Part shown: positions 1-12,495 of the stretch, one piece after another | Layout of the letters: each line of letters starts with the position of its first letter | How positions within the stretch are numbered: position 1 is the stretch's first letter | DNA from: Cornus controversa | Lineage: Eukaryota; Streptophyta; Magnoliopsida; Cornales; Cornaceae | Direction: 5' to 3' | NCBI GenBank assembly: GCA_026545225.1 | Contig: CM048845.1 | Coordinates: forward strand, 99,891,033 to 99,955,032 | Length of the DNA stretch: 64,000 nt | Notes under the pieces: generated by a model | Database searches by the model: none | What the model saw: only the letters and a program-made list of their open reading frames with translations | Told to the model about the DNA's origin: nothing | Position numbers and translations under genes: made by a program

Positions 1-40
1 ACACGATTTTTTAACTTGGTTTTTTGTTTCCCTAATGCAG

Positions 41-1327
41 AAGAGCCTACTGAAAGTAGATATCAGAAACAGGGCATCCATGTGCCACCTTACTCACAAC
101 CAAGCAGTTTTTCTGATGAGAATGTAAGAAAATGAACAAGTTGTTTGTGTTGGATGGTTTTTCTTTTTCTTTCCTTTTTAAATTATGTTTTCTTCCCTTT
201 ACTTACTATAGTGTGTAGGTTTGTATTCCTACTGTTTTTTTTTTCTTCTTAGAAGCATGGATACGAATACGACCACGGATTCACATGGCAAATCCGTAAA
301 AGTAGGACACGGATATGGCGAGAACCTGGCAATAAAATATATATTTTTATATTGACATTATATTATATTTGACATATAAATATTTTGCGGATGTAGATAT
401 TTTATTTATTTGTGTATATATGCATATATATATACAAATACACTTTATTTGGTGACTCCTGTTTTACCTCCATGCCTAATCCTTCAATATAAATTTGTAT
501 AAACCTTTAATTTGAATTTTCAACGATTATGCTTTTCCATGTTAAAAGAAAGTCTTATCAAACGTTTAGGATTTAATGGTCATATGTTACCACATTTTCA
601 AGAAGCGGCAGTCATGATGGACACATCCAAATGGGTCGGACATGTGTTCAAGAAGTGTCAGTGTCAGACACGGATATGACTCTTTCTTAGAAGTTTCTAC
701 ACTTCTTAGCCTTCTTTCACAATAATAAATTATATATTAACTTTATAGTGCTTGTAATGTACATGTTTGAAACCCCCCTGAAAAACATGAATATACTGTT
801 TTCTTTTTTATAAATAAAAAAGTGAGATTAAACAGGGATCTAATGTTGAAGTGTGTTTATATGTCCACAAATTAGTTAACATACTGTTTTTAGTTACTAT
901 TTTAGTCCTGAGTTTAATGTCAGCTTACTATGTAACCATGCTATTTGTTTTCCTTTGTTCAAGAAATATAAAAATAGGTTTCCTTCCGTGGATGCTGATA
1001 AATTAGTGTGTTATTTTAGTACTTTCTCAATTTCTCTGTTTTTGTGCTATTCACAAGAATTGATGTAAAACTTCTTTTTCTTCTTGATAAAAACCAAAGC
1101 GTGGTATGCCATATGGGCACTGGTGGTTGATTCGGGCTCGTTTGCCACGTGAGTCTTCAGTTTTGCGCTCTGCCCTCCAGCCCCTTCATGTACCCTGGAC
1201 ACCAAAAGCCAGTTTTTGTTCAGGATTTCCTAAAACTGTGGAAAAGCATTGTGTGCGGAATTTCATGTCAAACAAGCGATGGGCCTCTTTGGTATTAGCG
1301 GTCAAAAGGAGTACACGAGGCATATGA
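41..1327 (+). CDS. Last two exons of an unrecognised plant gene (5' part off-window)
   Basis: Two exons fit one reading frame. Exon one is 41-123, after a strong pyrimidine tract and 'ctaatgcag' acceptor, with a 'gtaag' donor at 124. Exon two is 1100-1327, after an AG acceptor at 1098-1099, and ends in TGA. With exon one read as two carried-over bases plus 27 codons, both join in phase 0 and give about 103 residues. These include SSFSDEN, then RGMPYGHWWLIRARLPRE, and a basic C-terminus ending KRSTRGI. I do not recognise the family, and no catalytic motif is visible. The intron (124-1099) carries a probable small insertion. The upstream part of the gene lies outside the window, and a further exon could be hidden in the intron. 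An AG-rich ORF in 1100-1327 alone could also be chance, but the splice sites and phase argue for a real gene end. Confidence 0.4.
246..693. mobile_element. Possible small non-autonomous insertion in intron
   Basis: A 10-bp direct repeat, TTCTTAGAAG, occurs at 246-255 and 684-693. It encloses 428 bp that contain the motif GACACGGATATG twice (about 308 and 667) and several other ACACGG/GGACAC words. This is compatible with a non-autonomous transposon and its target duplication. The internal ends are only weakly inverted, so the class is unknown. Confidence 0.3.
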
Positions 1328-2073
1328 ATTTCTTAGTGCCATTTTTGCAGGGTATGATGGGATTATTTGAACCGTTATATCTATCAAGGTTCTTATTCCT
1401 TTCTTGTTTTTGCATAGTTTAAGACCTCATCTGTTCTCTTCATGCTCTGCGTTGATTTAGTTGTGTTGTGTGGGATACAGATCTTCCAACTTGTTTTTAT
1501 AGGATATCTTCATACCTGCAAGCTTCCTGCCATATAAATTTTACTCATTTTGTATATAGTTGTGCTATATGAAGTTTGGTTTGATTTTATGCAAGCAAAA
1601 AATTCTATTTCCCTCCACATGAAAAAATGTTGGATATCTGGTTGATACTTTTTCAGGTTTTATTTGTAAAGCAGGGAAGTTGTTAAAGAGGATGAGTAGT
1701 AGTTTTTTTTTTTCTTCTGGTGTAAATTCTTGTGTTATGATTGTAAGACTAAATCCGAATCCATACACATGCTTAAAACACACAATAAACTGAACATATC
1801 TGCGGAAGCCATTAATAAACTCAGAAGCTAAGCCTTGAAGAAATTCAATCTTTTATTGCTCTGGTCCTCCACTCTCTCCACTTGTGCTTACGTCTCTAAA
1901 TGGGGCATGACTAACCGTATAGAGCGTATCTGTGAGAGTGGGGACCAAGCTATATATATGAAGATATTTGATCAAATCCCTCCTATCAAGGGAACAATTA
2001 GATTATAATCACTTTTAAGTTACTTTTATCAGATCATGGTAACCAACGTTACCATTATCTTCCACTTTATAGG

Positions 2074-2110
<37 letters not shown>

Positions 2111-3110
2111 ACATGATAACATGTGACTAAGGTACACCGTAACTCAATAAGTATTTATAATCACATTTGTACAGGGCATTCGATAATTCTCTATTTAGTC
2201 TTAATCATCAATTCGAATTTTAATTTTATGAAATAATAATCATTGGAAATCCAAAAATCTTACAATTATTAGTGGAGAGAAGCCAAATAACGAGAGTGTC
2301 AATGGAAATCACTACGGTATGAAACAAATCAATGTCTCACTGGGACAGTGAGGTTTCTCGAGTTGAATTAGGTGTTAGGGATGTTCATCACCACATAACA
2401 TGACTTGGGAGGTTGTGCTAGGAGACTCAAGACCGCTAGAGTACTCCACAGTCTACCATTAATTATACCAGAAATTTTGTTAGGGGTATTAAACACGAAA
2501 AAATTCAAATCCTCAACCTCTAAAATATGAAAAGAAAGTCTTATCATTAAGCTATCTTATTGAAATTAGATGAGAGATGGATGAGGAGTTTATTTACCCC
2601 TCTAAACCAACTATTTTAATTTAATTTTTTCTCTTCCGTCTATTTCAAACGCCATCAAAAGTTACTTTGCTGTCGTTTACTTGTTATCTTTTTCCTTCTT
2701 AATTATGCAAACACAAATGTCAACAATCTTTAAGTGTGAACTTAAATTTGTTCAAACCATCAATCTAATCTAACCTAAGTTTTACTGTACAGTTCCATTA
2801 TAGATGAATCATTCATGTTTTAGTGATTGATGAAACCAAATAAATTCAAAGGGATTTATGATGTTTATATTTTTTCTTTTAATTTATTTGATTGGCTAAC
2901 AACAATTGTTACCATTAACTTACTCATTGAAATTAGCATATAGTTTTTAGAAGCCTCCCTTTTCCTACAATCGGACTCTATTTGCATTTTTTTTATATAA
3001 AATAAATGATAAAAAAAGTCCTTAAACTCATTAATGTATTATCTCTTATTTTATAATATTATAACTACCATTTATACTATAAACTTTAACACTTTTTATC
3101 TTCTTTATTA
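1328..3110. other. AT-rich non-coding stretch
   Basis: This is probably the 3' untranslated and intergenic sequence of the gene ending at 1327. It includes a (TA)n microsatellite at about 2077-2106. I see no convincing coding exon here. Confidence 0.5.
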
Positions 3111-3119
3111 ATATATTTT

Positions 3120-3880
3120 TTTAGGTCTTGTCAAAAAATATAATTTATTTCTTGGTTCCTTTTTTTTTTTTGGATACATTTTTTTTTTTTTTTGTCGGTC
3201 ATGTCAAAAGAGAGAATTTATTCAATAGACATAACCTTTTTTTTTTACTATTTTTTTGGTCATGTCAAAAGAGATAATTTATTCAATAGACAAAACCTTT
3301 TTTTTAGTATCTTTTTGGTCCTGTCAAAAGAGATAATTTATTTAACAAAAATATATTTTTTTGGGGCTCCAGTCAAAAGGCATAATTTATTCAACAGATA
3401 ATTTTTTATTTTTTGTTCCTTTTTCTATTTTTTTGCGTACTATAATTTTTATTTTGGGTCCTGCCAAAGGAGATAGTTTATTCAACAAAGATAATTTTTT
3501 TAGGGTAATGTTTTTTTTAGTCCTATCAAAAGAGATCATTTTTTCATCAGAGATAACATTTTTTTTTTGGGTACTATCAAAAGAGATAATTTATTTAATA
3601 GAAAACTTTTTTTGGGTCCTTCTTTCCGTTCTTGTCAAAAGAGAGAACATTTTTTTGGGGGTCCCTTTTTTTGTAGTATATATATATATTTTTGGAGTCC
3701 TATCAAAAGAGATATATATATGTATTTTTGGGTCTTTTTTTTCCAGCTCTTGTCAAAAGAGATAATTTATTCAATAGAGATAGTTTTTTTTTTTTTGGTT
3801 TGGTCAAAAGAGATAATTTATTTAACATAGATAACTTTTTTTTTTTTTGTGTCAATAATTTGTTCAAAAGAGATAAAAAA
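3120..3880 (+). repeat. Degenerate minisatellite, about 13 units
   Basis: The core GTCAAAAGAGATAATTTATT recurs about 13 times, near 3130, 3203, 3262, 3317, 3371, 3460, 3524, 3578, 3634, 3701, 3752, 3804 and 3863. Spacing is about 50-90 bp. Units are separated by long T-runs and usually preceded by a GGTCCT-like word. Open frames through the array give repetitive peptides (SKEII/KRDNLF) that are by-products of the repeat, not genes. Confidence 0.8.
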
Positions 3881-4533
3881 AAAAATTGGTGTTTTTTTTT
3901 AATCCAAAAACATTAAATATTGAAGAAAGAGAAGGAATATATGAAAGGGTAGTTGTGTACTTTGAAAAAAACATCATTGATTTGGAAAGTTAGGGTTAAA
4001 AGTGTCATTTCTTTTAAGATGAGAGTACAAACGTAGAAAAAGAGAGTGTGCCTCCCTTTAAAAAATTATATTTTGTCAAACTAAACCAATTCAAGTACGG
4101 TTTGAATTGTTTGGGTTCAAACATTCCATCTATTTGTTTCAATTCTAAAATTAATGGACCCTGTGATTTATTTTACCCTAAGTCAAATAAAGTGAGAACG
4201 GGAGTAACCCCTTTTACAATAATTACGTGACTTAGTTTTTACCCCATTAAACCCTACCTTAATTTTTTTATTTTTTGCTTTCCATTTTCACCCCTGAATT
4301 GATGCTTGTTATACCTTCCATTCCCTTCTCTCCAATATATAAAAGTCCCCACGTTCTTCGCATTTTAGTCCCTCTCTCTCTCTGACTGATGTGTCGTGTT
4401 CTGTTAAGGGCCTCTATCATTTTTATTAACTTCTTTGCCGTTGGTACTTCGGATAAAAAAAATTCTATTAAAATATTGGAAGAATATCACTTGAAATTTG
4501 AACTTTTTTCTTGTAAGAATCTTGAAATTCGAT

Positions 4534-4577
<44 letters not shown>

Positions 4578-4592
4578 TGGCAATGGTTGTAG

Positions 4593-4700
4593 CAACATGC
4601 CCCATTTAGCTGAAATGGACCGAAAAATTGGTCACGTGCTTTGCATATGACACATGACTAAATTTCTTTTGACAAAAATACCCCTCCAATTACAAGGATT
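4593..4700 (+). repeat. 5' terminal inverted repeat of MULE
   Basis: Matches the reverse complement of 9826-9932 over about 100 bp with scattered substitutions. It begins CAACATGCCCC. Confidence 0.85.
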
Positions 4701-5428
4701 CTAGATCTAACATAGTCGTTTGGGGGAAAACTTGGGTTCTGCATTAGGGTTGGGAAGAGGGCGACGAAGACTACACGTGCTGTGGTGAGGATATGAAAGC
4801 AGTAGTTGTGAAGGCTATGAACGTCGGCGTTGTCTTGAAAGGCGACGACACAGATGGCGATGAGGTGATGTGTTGAGGACGCAAAAGTTGTGAACATTGG
4901 CGCTGACTGAGCAAGGTTAATTTGAAATTGCTGGTTGACCTTAGATAAATATTGTGTACGATATAGGCATTGTTTTTATCTTAATTATTATACTTGTATT
5001 TTACATATGATCTAAGCTCTTTTAACAGCCTATGGCGAAATCTTCAAACCTGGAATCTTCTTTATGTCAAGAAAAATCAGAGCTCATAAAATCTGCTCAA
5101 AGGTATGTGTTTAATTTCTAGCGTGTAAATTACCCACTAAAGAAGAAAAGAACTAAAACTTGAAATTATCAATTTTTTTTATTGAAGTAAAAGGTAGCTA
5201 CTAGTACAAAGCCCTCTGATACAATATCACATTAATTGGAACGCTAATGGAATGGTGCATAAATAATATATTTGAATAAAAGAAATCAAAGTATATTAAG
5301 CATTGGCATATCTTATCTAACCTTTTTCTTTCCCTCCATCTTAAACATTGTCTCCTCTGTTAGACTTTTATCATATATAAATTATTTTTTCAGGGATGTG
5401 GAAAGAAGATTTGATTTAGAGGTGCACC

Positions 5429-8400
5429 ATGGGGGTTGTTTGCAACACTCCTCCCAAGATGAGTTATATCGAAGGTTCTGTCATGTTAATTCTAGCTATG
5501 GATCCTGATTGTATGAGCTACATTGAGATTGTATGCAATGTGAAAGAATTAGGGGACACTAAAAATATTGAAGTTTATTTTAGGGGTCCAATGCAAGATG
5601 TTGATGGAGGGTTTAAGAGAATCTTAACAAATAGAGATGTATTAGAAATGATTAAAGTTAATGTCAAGTCTGATGTTATTAAATTATTCATTTTTGCACC
5701 TGTTGACATGCTTGGAGATGACTTCCCTATGGGTGTTGATAATGTAATTATTGATAAATGAAGGTTATTTACTGTAGAAAATCAATTTACTAGTGTGTTA
5801 AGAGATGACTTTTTTGCAGGTGGAGCTATAAATTTTTCAGATGTAGAATTGATTTATGCTCCTAGTGATAAACTTATATGCTTATACAGCTTATCTGATG
5901 TGGAAAAGGAAGACAGTGAATTTAAAGAACCTAGAGTGTTAAAGAGAAAAACTGAAACTGCTAAGAAATTATTAGACGAAGGGATAAAGTATGTACTAAA
6001 TCGACTGGGCAGATGATTATCGTCAGCCTGTGTTGCAGGCTTGCCAGAGCTGTTCAATCGGCTCAAAGAGATTGTGGATTGATCGAACAAAGTATCTCTT
6101 TTGAGAACAGTGTACAATCAGGCGATTGTTTTAGGGAGAGAGAATACCAAACTCCCAAAAGGTTTTTTTTTCTTGCCCCAATGAAGAGGACTTCTAAAAG
6201 AATTGCAATAGAAATAGTGTTGAATTGAAAGACTGGAATTTAAATGTGTAAGGAAAGTAAATTGACAAGGTAATTAAAAGGTGTATAAAAGGATAGTACA
6301 GGAAATAAAAGAAACTGAAATTAAAGGTAATTGAAATTGCATTGAAAGATAAATTGTGTGAGAGATAAATGACATTGAATGGAAATTGACATAAATAGTA
6401 AAGATACTGGAAAGATTTGTAAAGAAAATTATATTGAATGGAAATTATCTTGGTTGGGGCCATCTAATATAGAGTCATAATATAATTATTTATAGGAAAC
6501 TAAAAATAACTAACTTTCTAAATCTAAGAAACAAGATAATGCATAAATAAATAAATATATAAAAGGAAATAAACAATGCATATATATGCATATCAATCAG
6601 ATTATGTTTTCAAGTCCCAACAATATAGCGTATTGATCCAAGTTTGCATAGAGTCCATCTTATTCAAAACTTATCCATACACTCCTTGTACAACTTTTTG
6701 TAACAACTTTCTACCTTTGAGTGACAAGCATCCTTAATCAACTAATATACCCCAGCTAATCCTCATCTAACTAAAAGAGCCCACTCCCAATAAACGTCTA
6801 ATCCTTTAGATAGAGTCCAGTTGAAATTAAATAGTTATGATTTATCTCTTCTTATATCTCTTTATCAGCTTACTCCCTTTTCTCCAAGTTGGCCCATGTT
6901 GCAAAACACATTATCATAGCTCCATATATTGTCCATGTGTTTTCTTTTCATTCGTTCTCATCAAAACCAAGGTGGTTGCCACATGGCGCCAATTTTGGGT
7001 GCTAACAAGTTCAAAGAGGCTTTGTGAGTATATACAATGAGTAAGAAGTTTGAATTGAAGTTTGACAAGAATGAGGGAAATAGAGTTACAACAACATGTA
7101 GCCGTAATTGTGGATGGAGATTCATACGTCAACCAACACAAGTGATTATAGCTTTGAAATAAGGAAGTTTAATGACTGTCATGGATGTCATGGTTTTGCG
7201 AAAACCAATAGCCATGCTACCTCTACTTACTTGGCAAATATGTATTTGGAGAGTCTGAGAGATCAATCTCAATGGTCATCAAAATCAATGATAAAGGAGG
7301 TTAAAAAAGATTTGGATATTATTGTGTTGTGTCTAAATATAAGGTGCGTAGGGCAAAGAAAAAGGCAATGGTAATGATTGATGGGGACCATGGGGAACAA
7401 TTTACAAGAGTGCGTGACTATTGTCTACCACTAATCGAGGTAGAAGAGATGTAGTATCTACCGATGATGGAGTCTTTCCAAGATTTGAAAAAAAATGTTT
7501 ATTTGCTTCGATCCACAAAGTAAAGGTTTCTTGCAAGGCTGCAGGCCCTATTAGATTGGATGGATGCTTTTTAAAGAGTTCATGTGGAGGTTATATACTT
7601 GGTGCAGTTGAGAGAGATGGGGATGATGGCATTTTTCCTATAGCATTTGTTATGGTTGAGGTTAAAACAAAAGACTCTTGGGGTTGGTTTATAACTAAAT
7701 TGGAAGAAGTTTTGGGTTCATTGCATAGATTCACTTTTATTTCAGATAGACAAAAGGTATTATATTTTTCACTTGAACTTCATTCTTTTGCAGAATTTAC
7801 TAAACATATTTCATAAACTAATGTAGTTTTATTTTTTTTCATTAGGGTCTAGTTGAAGTTTTTGAAACCAAGTTGCATGGGGTTGACCATCACTTTTATG
7901 TTAAATCCATGAAAATTTTAAGAAAAAACACAAAGGGTTTAAGTTGAGAATTGAGATGTGGAATGCAGCCCGTTCATTGACAGTAACTGAGTTTGATCAA
8001 CACATGAAGTTTATAAAGGAGGTTAATAATGAAGCCTATGAATGGTTAAGAAAAGTGCCGAGTTGTTTGTGGTCAAGGTCCAAGTTCGATGATAATTCAA
8101 AGTGCAACTTGGTGGTGAACAATCTATGTGAAACTTAGAATAACAACATTGTTGATGCCAGGGAGAAGCCTATTATTACTATGTGTGAGTGGATTAGAGG
8201 TTATTTAATGTGTAAATTTCAACAAAGGAGATAGTACATTAATAAAAAGTCAAGTTTACTATGTGCACAATGGAAGTTAGATGAGAGGAGGGAATATGCA
8301 AGGCATTGTGATGTAAATAAAGCTAACAAGGAAGGTTTGAAGTTTTCTACAAAGGAAAAAGTGGAGATGTTGATTTGGAAAGAAAAACATGTAGTTGCAG

Positions 8401-8800
8401 GGAATGAGATATATCAGGTATACCATGCCATCATGTCATTCCATGTATAGTTCATTATAAGAGGGAGCTTGAGGAATATGTTGACACGTGCTTTCATAAG
8501 GAGACATGTTTTAGGACATATGGAGTTATTTTATGGCCCATGCCCTTTAGGAATATGATGCATGAGAAGGGTACTGCTGTCATACTCCCACCCATTAAAC
8601 GAACATGACTTGGAAGACCCAAAAAAAAAACTCAAAAAAAGCACCAGATGAGCCCACCAATTCTCAGACAAGTGGTCAAAGAGCTAGCAGGAAGAAAGGG
8701 CATGTTAGGTGTACTAAATATGGGGAGTTGGGACATAATGCTTGAACATGCAAAGCAACTAAGCAAGGCCTCCACCCACTAGAAAAGGTAAAAGAGGAAG
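5429..8800 (+). pseudogene. MuDR-type MULE transposase, broken
   Basis: Segments in order: 5429-5758 and 5795-6013 (N-terminal all-beta region found in plant MULEs); about 6997-7375 (MuDR DNA-binding domain, with ANKFKEAL, SKKFELKFDKNEGNRVTTTC and CGWR); 7421-7816 continuing at 7840-8140 (transposase core, with LDGCFLKSSCGGYILGAVERDG, FISDRQKGL and HHFYVKS); about 8414-8450 (SWIM-type zinc finger, SGIPCHHVIPC); and about 8697-8750 (zinc knuckle). The knuckle is damaged: its second Cys is Tyr (CTKY) and a stop precedes the last Cys. Frameshifts and stops throughout make this inactive. Gene-like introns may account for a few of the breaks, for example the gap at 7755-7845. The 6.0-6.99-kb gap between the N-terminal and DNA-binding parts looks like a secondary insertion. 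Confidence 0.85.
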
Positions 8801-8870
8801 GCCAAAAATTTCAAGACCTGATGATGCACTCAAAATGCTTGAGGAAGTTACTGATATCAATAGAAGAAGT

Positions 8871-9225
8871 GGTGGAGTTTTGGGTGGCAGCCAATAGCAA
8901 ATGGTAAAAGACCTTTTTTTTTTTGTTGTTGACTTGTTTTCTATTTTAAGTTAATCGCCAAATATTTGAAATTGCAGGTGAACAACGTGGATAGACTCGG
9001 TGAAGTTTCATCTATTGCCATAGTAAAGGTGGTGGAGTTTTGGGTGGCAGTCAACAGCAAAAGGTAAAAGGCTGCTATTTTTTTTTCTTTTTTGCTGAAT
9101 TTTTTTGCTATTAAGTTAACCACCAAATAATTGAAAATGTAGGTGAACATGGATAGACTCAGTGGAGTTTCATCTATTGATAGCAGAGGTGGTGGAGTCT
9201 TGATGCCAAGTACCCAAGGCATAAC
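8871..9225 (+). repeat. 160-bp tandem repeat inside the MULE
   Basis: GGTGGAGTTTTGGGTGGCAG starts at 8871 and 9031, and a partial third copy starts at 9191, so the period is exactly 160 bp. Each unit contains a short coding-like piece, a 'ggtaaaag' donor-like site, an intron-like T-run and 'gcaggtgaac' or 'gtaggtgaac'. It looks like a duplicated exon-intron block at the 3' end of the transposase gene. Confidence 0.8.
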
Positions 9226-9825
9226 ATCATGGTATAAGTTGTCTTTTGCTTTAATTTCATTTTTTTTTTACTAAACATGTTGTCATATTGAAATAAAAAC
9301 TTTTTATTGACAAGCATGTCTAAGAAAGAAGTTTAAGGAATGGACAAGTTACTGCCATGGAAGATTGCAGACCTTTTTTTTTTGGTCACTGACATAGCAA
9401 AATTTGCAGATTATGTGTAGACTCCATTTAATTATATTTTGGTTTTTTGGGAATAGAACTCAAGATGAGTAGACTTGCAATGACTGAAAATTGTGTTGCT
9501 TTTATTAAAGATATGTTTTTATGATAATTGTTCATGTATGAGATTGGTTTCATTTGGCCAACTTATTTGGATGAAGAAAATGGCGTAAAATTGTGGGCAA
9601 TGCTAACATGTGACATTATTGAGAGCATCAATGTATATACCATCCATATTCCAAATTAGAACACAAACACATGATATTGGAAGCTTGACAAATTCGTTCA
9701 ATATTCTTTAATTAAAGAAAATAATGTAAACCACTTTTAGCTTTTCTCAATTATTCGTATTATAATAAAGCCTTCTACTTTAAGGGGAGGGATATTTTTG
9801 AAATTTTAAGGGGAGGTGTATTTTT

Positions 9826-9932
9826 GACCTTTTAATTAGAGGGGTATTTTTGTCTAAATAAATTTAGTCATGTGTCACATGCACAACATGTGACCAATTT
9901 TTTGGTTCATTTTAGTTAAATGGGGCATGTTG
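9826..9932 (-). repeat. 3' terminal inverted repeat of MULE
   Basis: The inverted partner of 4593-4700. It ends GGGGCATGTTG. Confidence 0.85.
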
Positions 9933-10142
9933 ATAGGGTTTATGTTGTGCTTCTAAATGAGTTCCTTCTATCATATGGCTTTTCTGCACGGACATTGGAT
10001 TGGTTTGAACTTTGTGAGAGGGTATAATTTTTGATCACTTGGACAATGATGGCTCAAGTTAATTCGTATTCAAACATCCTTTTGCTATATATAACATATA
10101 TATACAACATCTCCACCTTCTATCCACCCACAAACGTTTCCA

Positions 10143-11298
10143 AAACAATTAGGGCAAAATGCATTCACACCCCCTGAGGTTTGCCTTAAAGACACTCATA
10201 TGCAGTTTGCTTAAACCTACACTCACACGCCTTGTCAGTACAGTGCCACCAACTAGCATGTGAAATTACAAAACTACCAATCAATATAATAATTATATTA
10301 TATTTAAAAAATCAAATAAAAATTTAAAAGACTAAATTGAAATAAGGATGATAATGACAATGCACCATGTCCATATTTCTCCTATTCTCAAACTATTTAT
10401 TGCATTAATATAAGAAATTGTAAATGGAACATATTTTTATTATCTTAGATATACTGAATGATCCATGTTAGAATTGTGTATTGGACTAAACACATATTAG
10501 AAATTTAATTTCCTAGATATTGAATTAGTATGCTCAATACTTGTTACTTGAAATGAAATAATGTAAAATTTTTAAAAAGACGTAGGCTTCGCCCTTGGTG
10601 AAGACTAAAAAATTTTATCCATCTTTGGCTTCCATCCAAATGTGTTCATAGATTTATTTTGTTTATTTTGGTTGAAGGTGTTACTTTTTTAATATATATA
10701 TATATATTAGCGAGGCATATCCTTTGAAATTTTTGTTCTTTGTTTTCTTCAACTATAGATGCTCTACTGCAAATTTCTTAGGTGTGCTCTTTTTTAAATA
10801 GTTCATGTCTCCTTGGTAGGTTTTCTTTTTTATTTATTGTTTATTATTCTATATTATTGTGAATGTCATATTATGAATTTGTTCTTTTAGATCTTAAAGT
10901 TGCATTTTACGTTAACAAAAAGTCCTTTCTAAATAAAATGCTAGAAATTAAAGAAAGAAAATCTATCTTAATGAAAGCATTTTCCTTGAATTGTTATCTT
11001 CGATTCTTTTTGGGTCTTAGTGACTACAGAATTTAAATAAAGGTTAAAATTGAAGCAAGGATAGTTTTGTAAAAGTGAAAATTTAAAATTGGGGGCAATA
11101 TGGTCTTTTCAATTAATGGAGGGGTAAAAAAGATATTTTGCACAATGTTAATGTATTTTTTGATGGATGAATGATGGTTGGGGGTTGTGTGCATTCACAC
11201 CTCAAACCTCAAGGGGTGTGAGTGTATGTTAAGCAAACTATACATATGAGTGTCTTTAGAACAAACCTGGGTGTGAGTGCATTTTACCCAAACAATTA
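10143..11298. mobile_element. Non-autonomous MULE with perfect 9-bp TSD
   Basis: The element spans 10152-11289 (1138 bp). It starts GGGCAAAATGCATTCACACC and ends with the inverted form, ...GCATTTTACCC. The inverted repeats run about 80 bp and share the words AAAGACACTCATATG and AGTTTGCTTAA. It is flanked by an exact 9-bp duplication, AAACAATTA, at 10143-10151 and 11290-11298. The interior is AT-rich and non-coding. A 9-bp TSD with long inverted ends is diagnostic of the Mutator superfamily. Confidence 0.93.
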
Positions 11299-11466
11299 AC
11301 AAATAACCAAAGTTCCTTGTTCTAGCGATGATGGCAAGAAGAGCAAATCCAAGATGGCAATGACCAGCAAACTTTGATGATAAATAGAGATAGACGATGA
11401 CAACAATCAACGAAGACTCCGGCGAAAATGACGTCGGATGTTGCAGCTTCTGGCGTGATCTACATT

Positions 11467-12454
11467 GTTTTGTCCATGGCCTTTACTGATCATGCTGGAG
11501 TTATCACCATTGAGCCTTATTTTACTGATCAACCAATGATATTGTCATCCTTATAACTATCAACATTGATCCGAAAGTTTTACCCCTGATTTGTCATGGT
11601 CTATTTTATAGTTGATCTATGCCAAACTCAACACCGTTGATCTGTTACAGCTCTATCTTTGTCGATTTAGTTGCTCTAATCTCTCACCGTTCGACAATGA
11701 ATAGTTGGGTTTATTTTTGTAAATATCAGCAATCAGTCCACAAATTGTTAATTTGCCTCACCCAATTGTGAATTTTTGGGAATTTCTTATGGCTGTGGTT
11801 GGATCAGACAAAAGAAAAGATCCCATAGCCAAGGATAATGATATAGCAGTCGTAGTCATTTGGTTGATTTTATGGCTAAAGTAAGAAGAGAGAGAGAGAG
11901 AGATTGAATCTGGGAAAGCTTTTTCTAGCTTTGTTTCTCTCTCTATAATCAATTAAACATTTTTGCTTTTGGGTATGACGATGGCATTGAATTTACCTTT
12001 CTTGCTTGTGACATAGTCTGACAGCTATACATAGAGTAATCACGTCGCAACACTGCCGAGTTTCAAAGTAGACATAATTCTTCAAGGTACTATTAGACAA
12101 TTCCATAAGGAATCAATAATTGACGAGACGTGACGGGCTTGAATAGTTTAATAAATATAATTAAGATAGGAAGATTTATCCTCCATTATAACATGAATTC
12201 ATTGACACGTGGCAATCATTGGAGATTGCTTCAATTCTCGTACTTGATGACTAGATACTTGAATCACTGCCAAAGCATAGACTTCGTGCATAAATCCTTC
12301 AAGGAGATCGCTCTTTGAGGGTCATTTTTCACAGTTTCTACTGACACATCGCAGCAAAGAGATTCGGAGTTCGTATTTGTGCATCATGATACGCGCCTGG
12401 CTAGTGCGATTCGTGCTACTATGCCGTTGCACTTATCTGCTTCAAAATTTTAAA

Positions 12455-12495
<41 letters not shown>

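Larger units (their letters stand above)
4593..9932 (+). mobile_element. Mutator-like element (MULE), autonomous type, decayed
   Basis: Near-identical inverted ends define the element. 4593 starts CAACATGCCCCATTTAGCTG, and the reverse complement of the sequence ending at 9932 starts CAACATGCCCCATTTAACTA. The similarity continues for about 100 bp through the words TTGGTCAC, GACACATGACTAAATTT and GACAAAAATACCCCTC. The 5.3-kb interior encodes, in order, pieces of the plant MuDR-type transposase: N-terminal domain, MuDR DNA-binding domain, DDE transposase core, SWIM zinc finger and zinc knuckle. All are broken by stops and frameshifts. I could not find a convincing 9-bp target duplication, so the insertion is old or the ends have eroded. 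Confidence 0.9.

Noticed and set aside
3192-3916. Several overlapping ORFs with SKEII/KRDNLF peptides
   Set aside because: They are by-products of the minisatellite read in different frames, with no protein-like composition.
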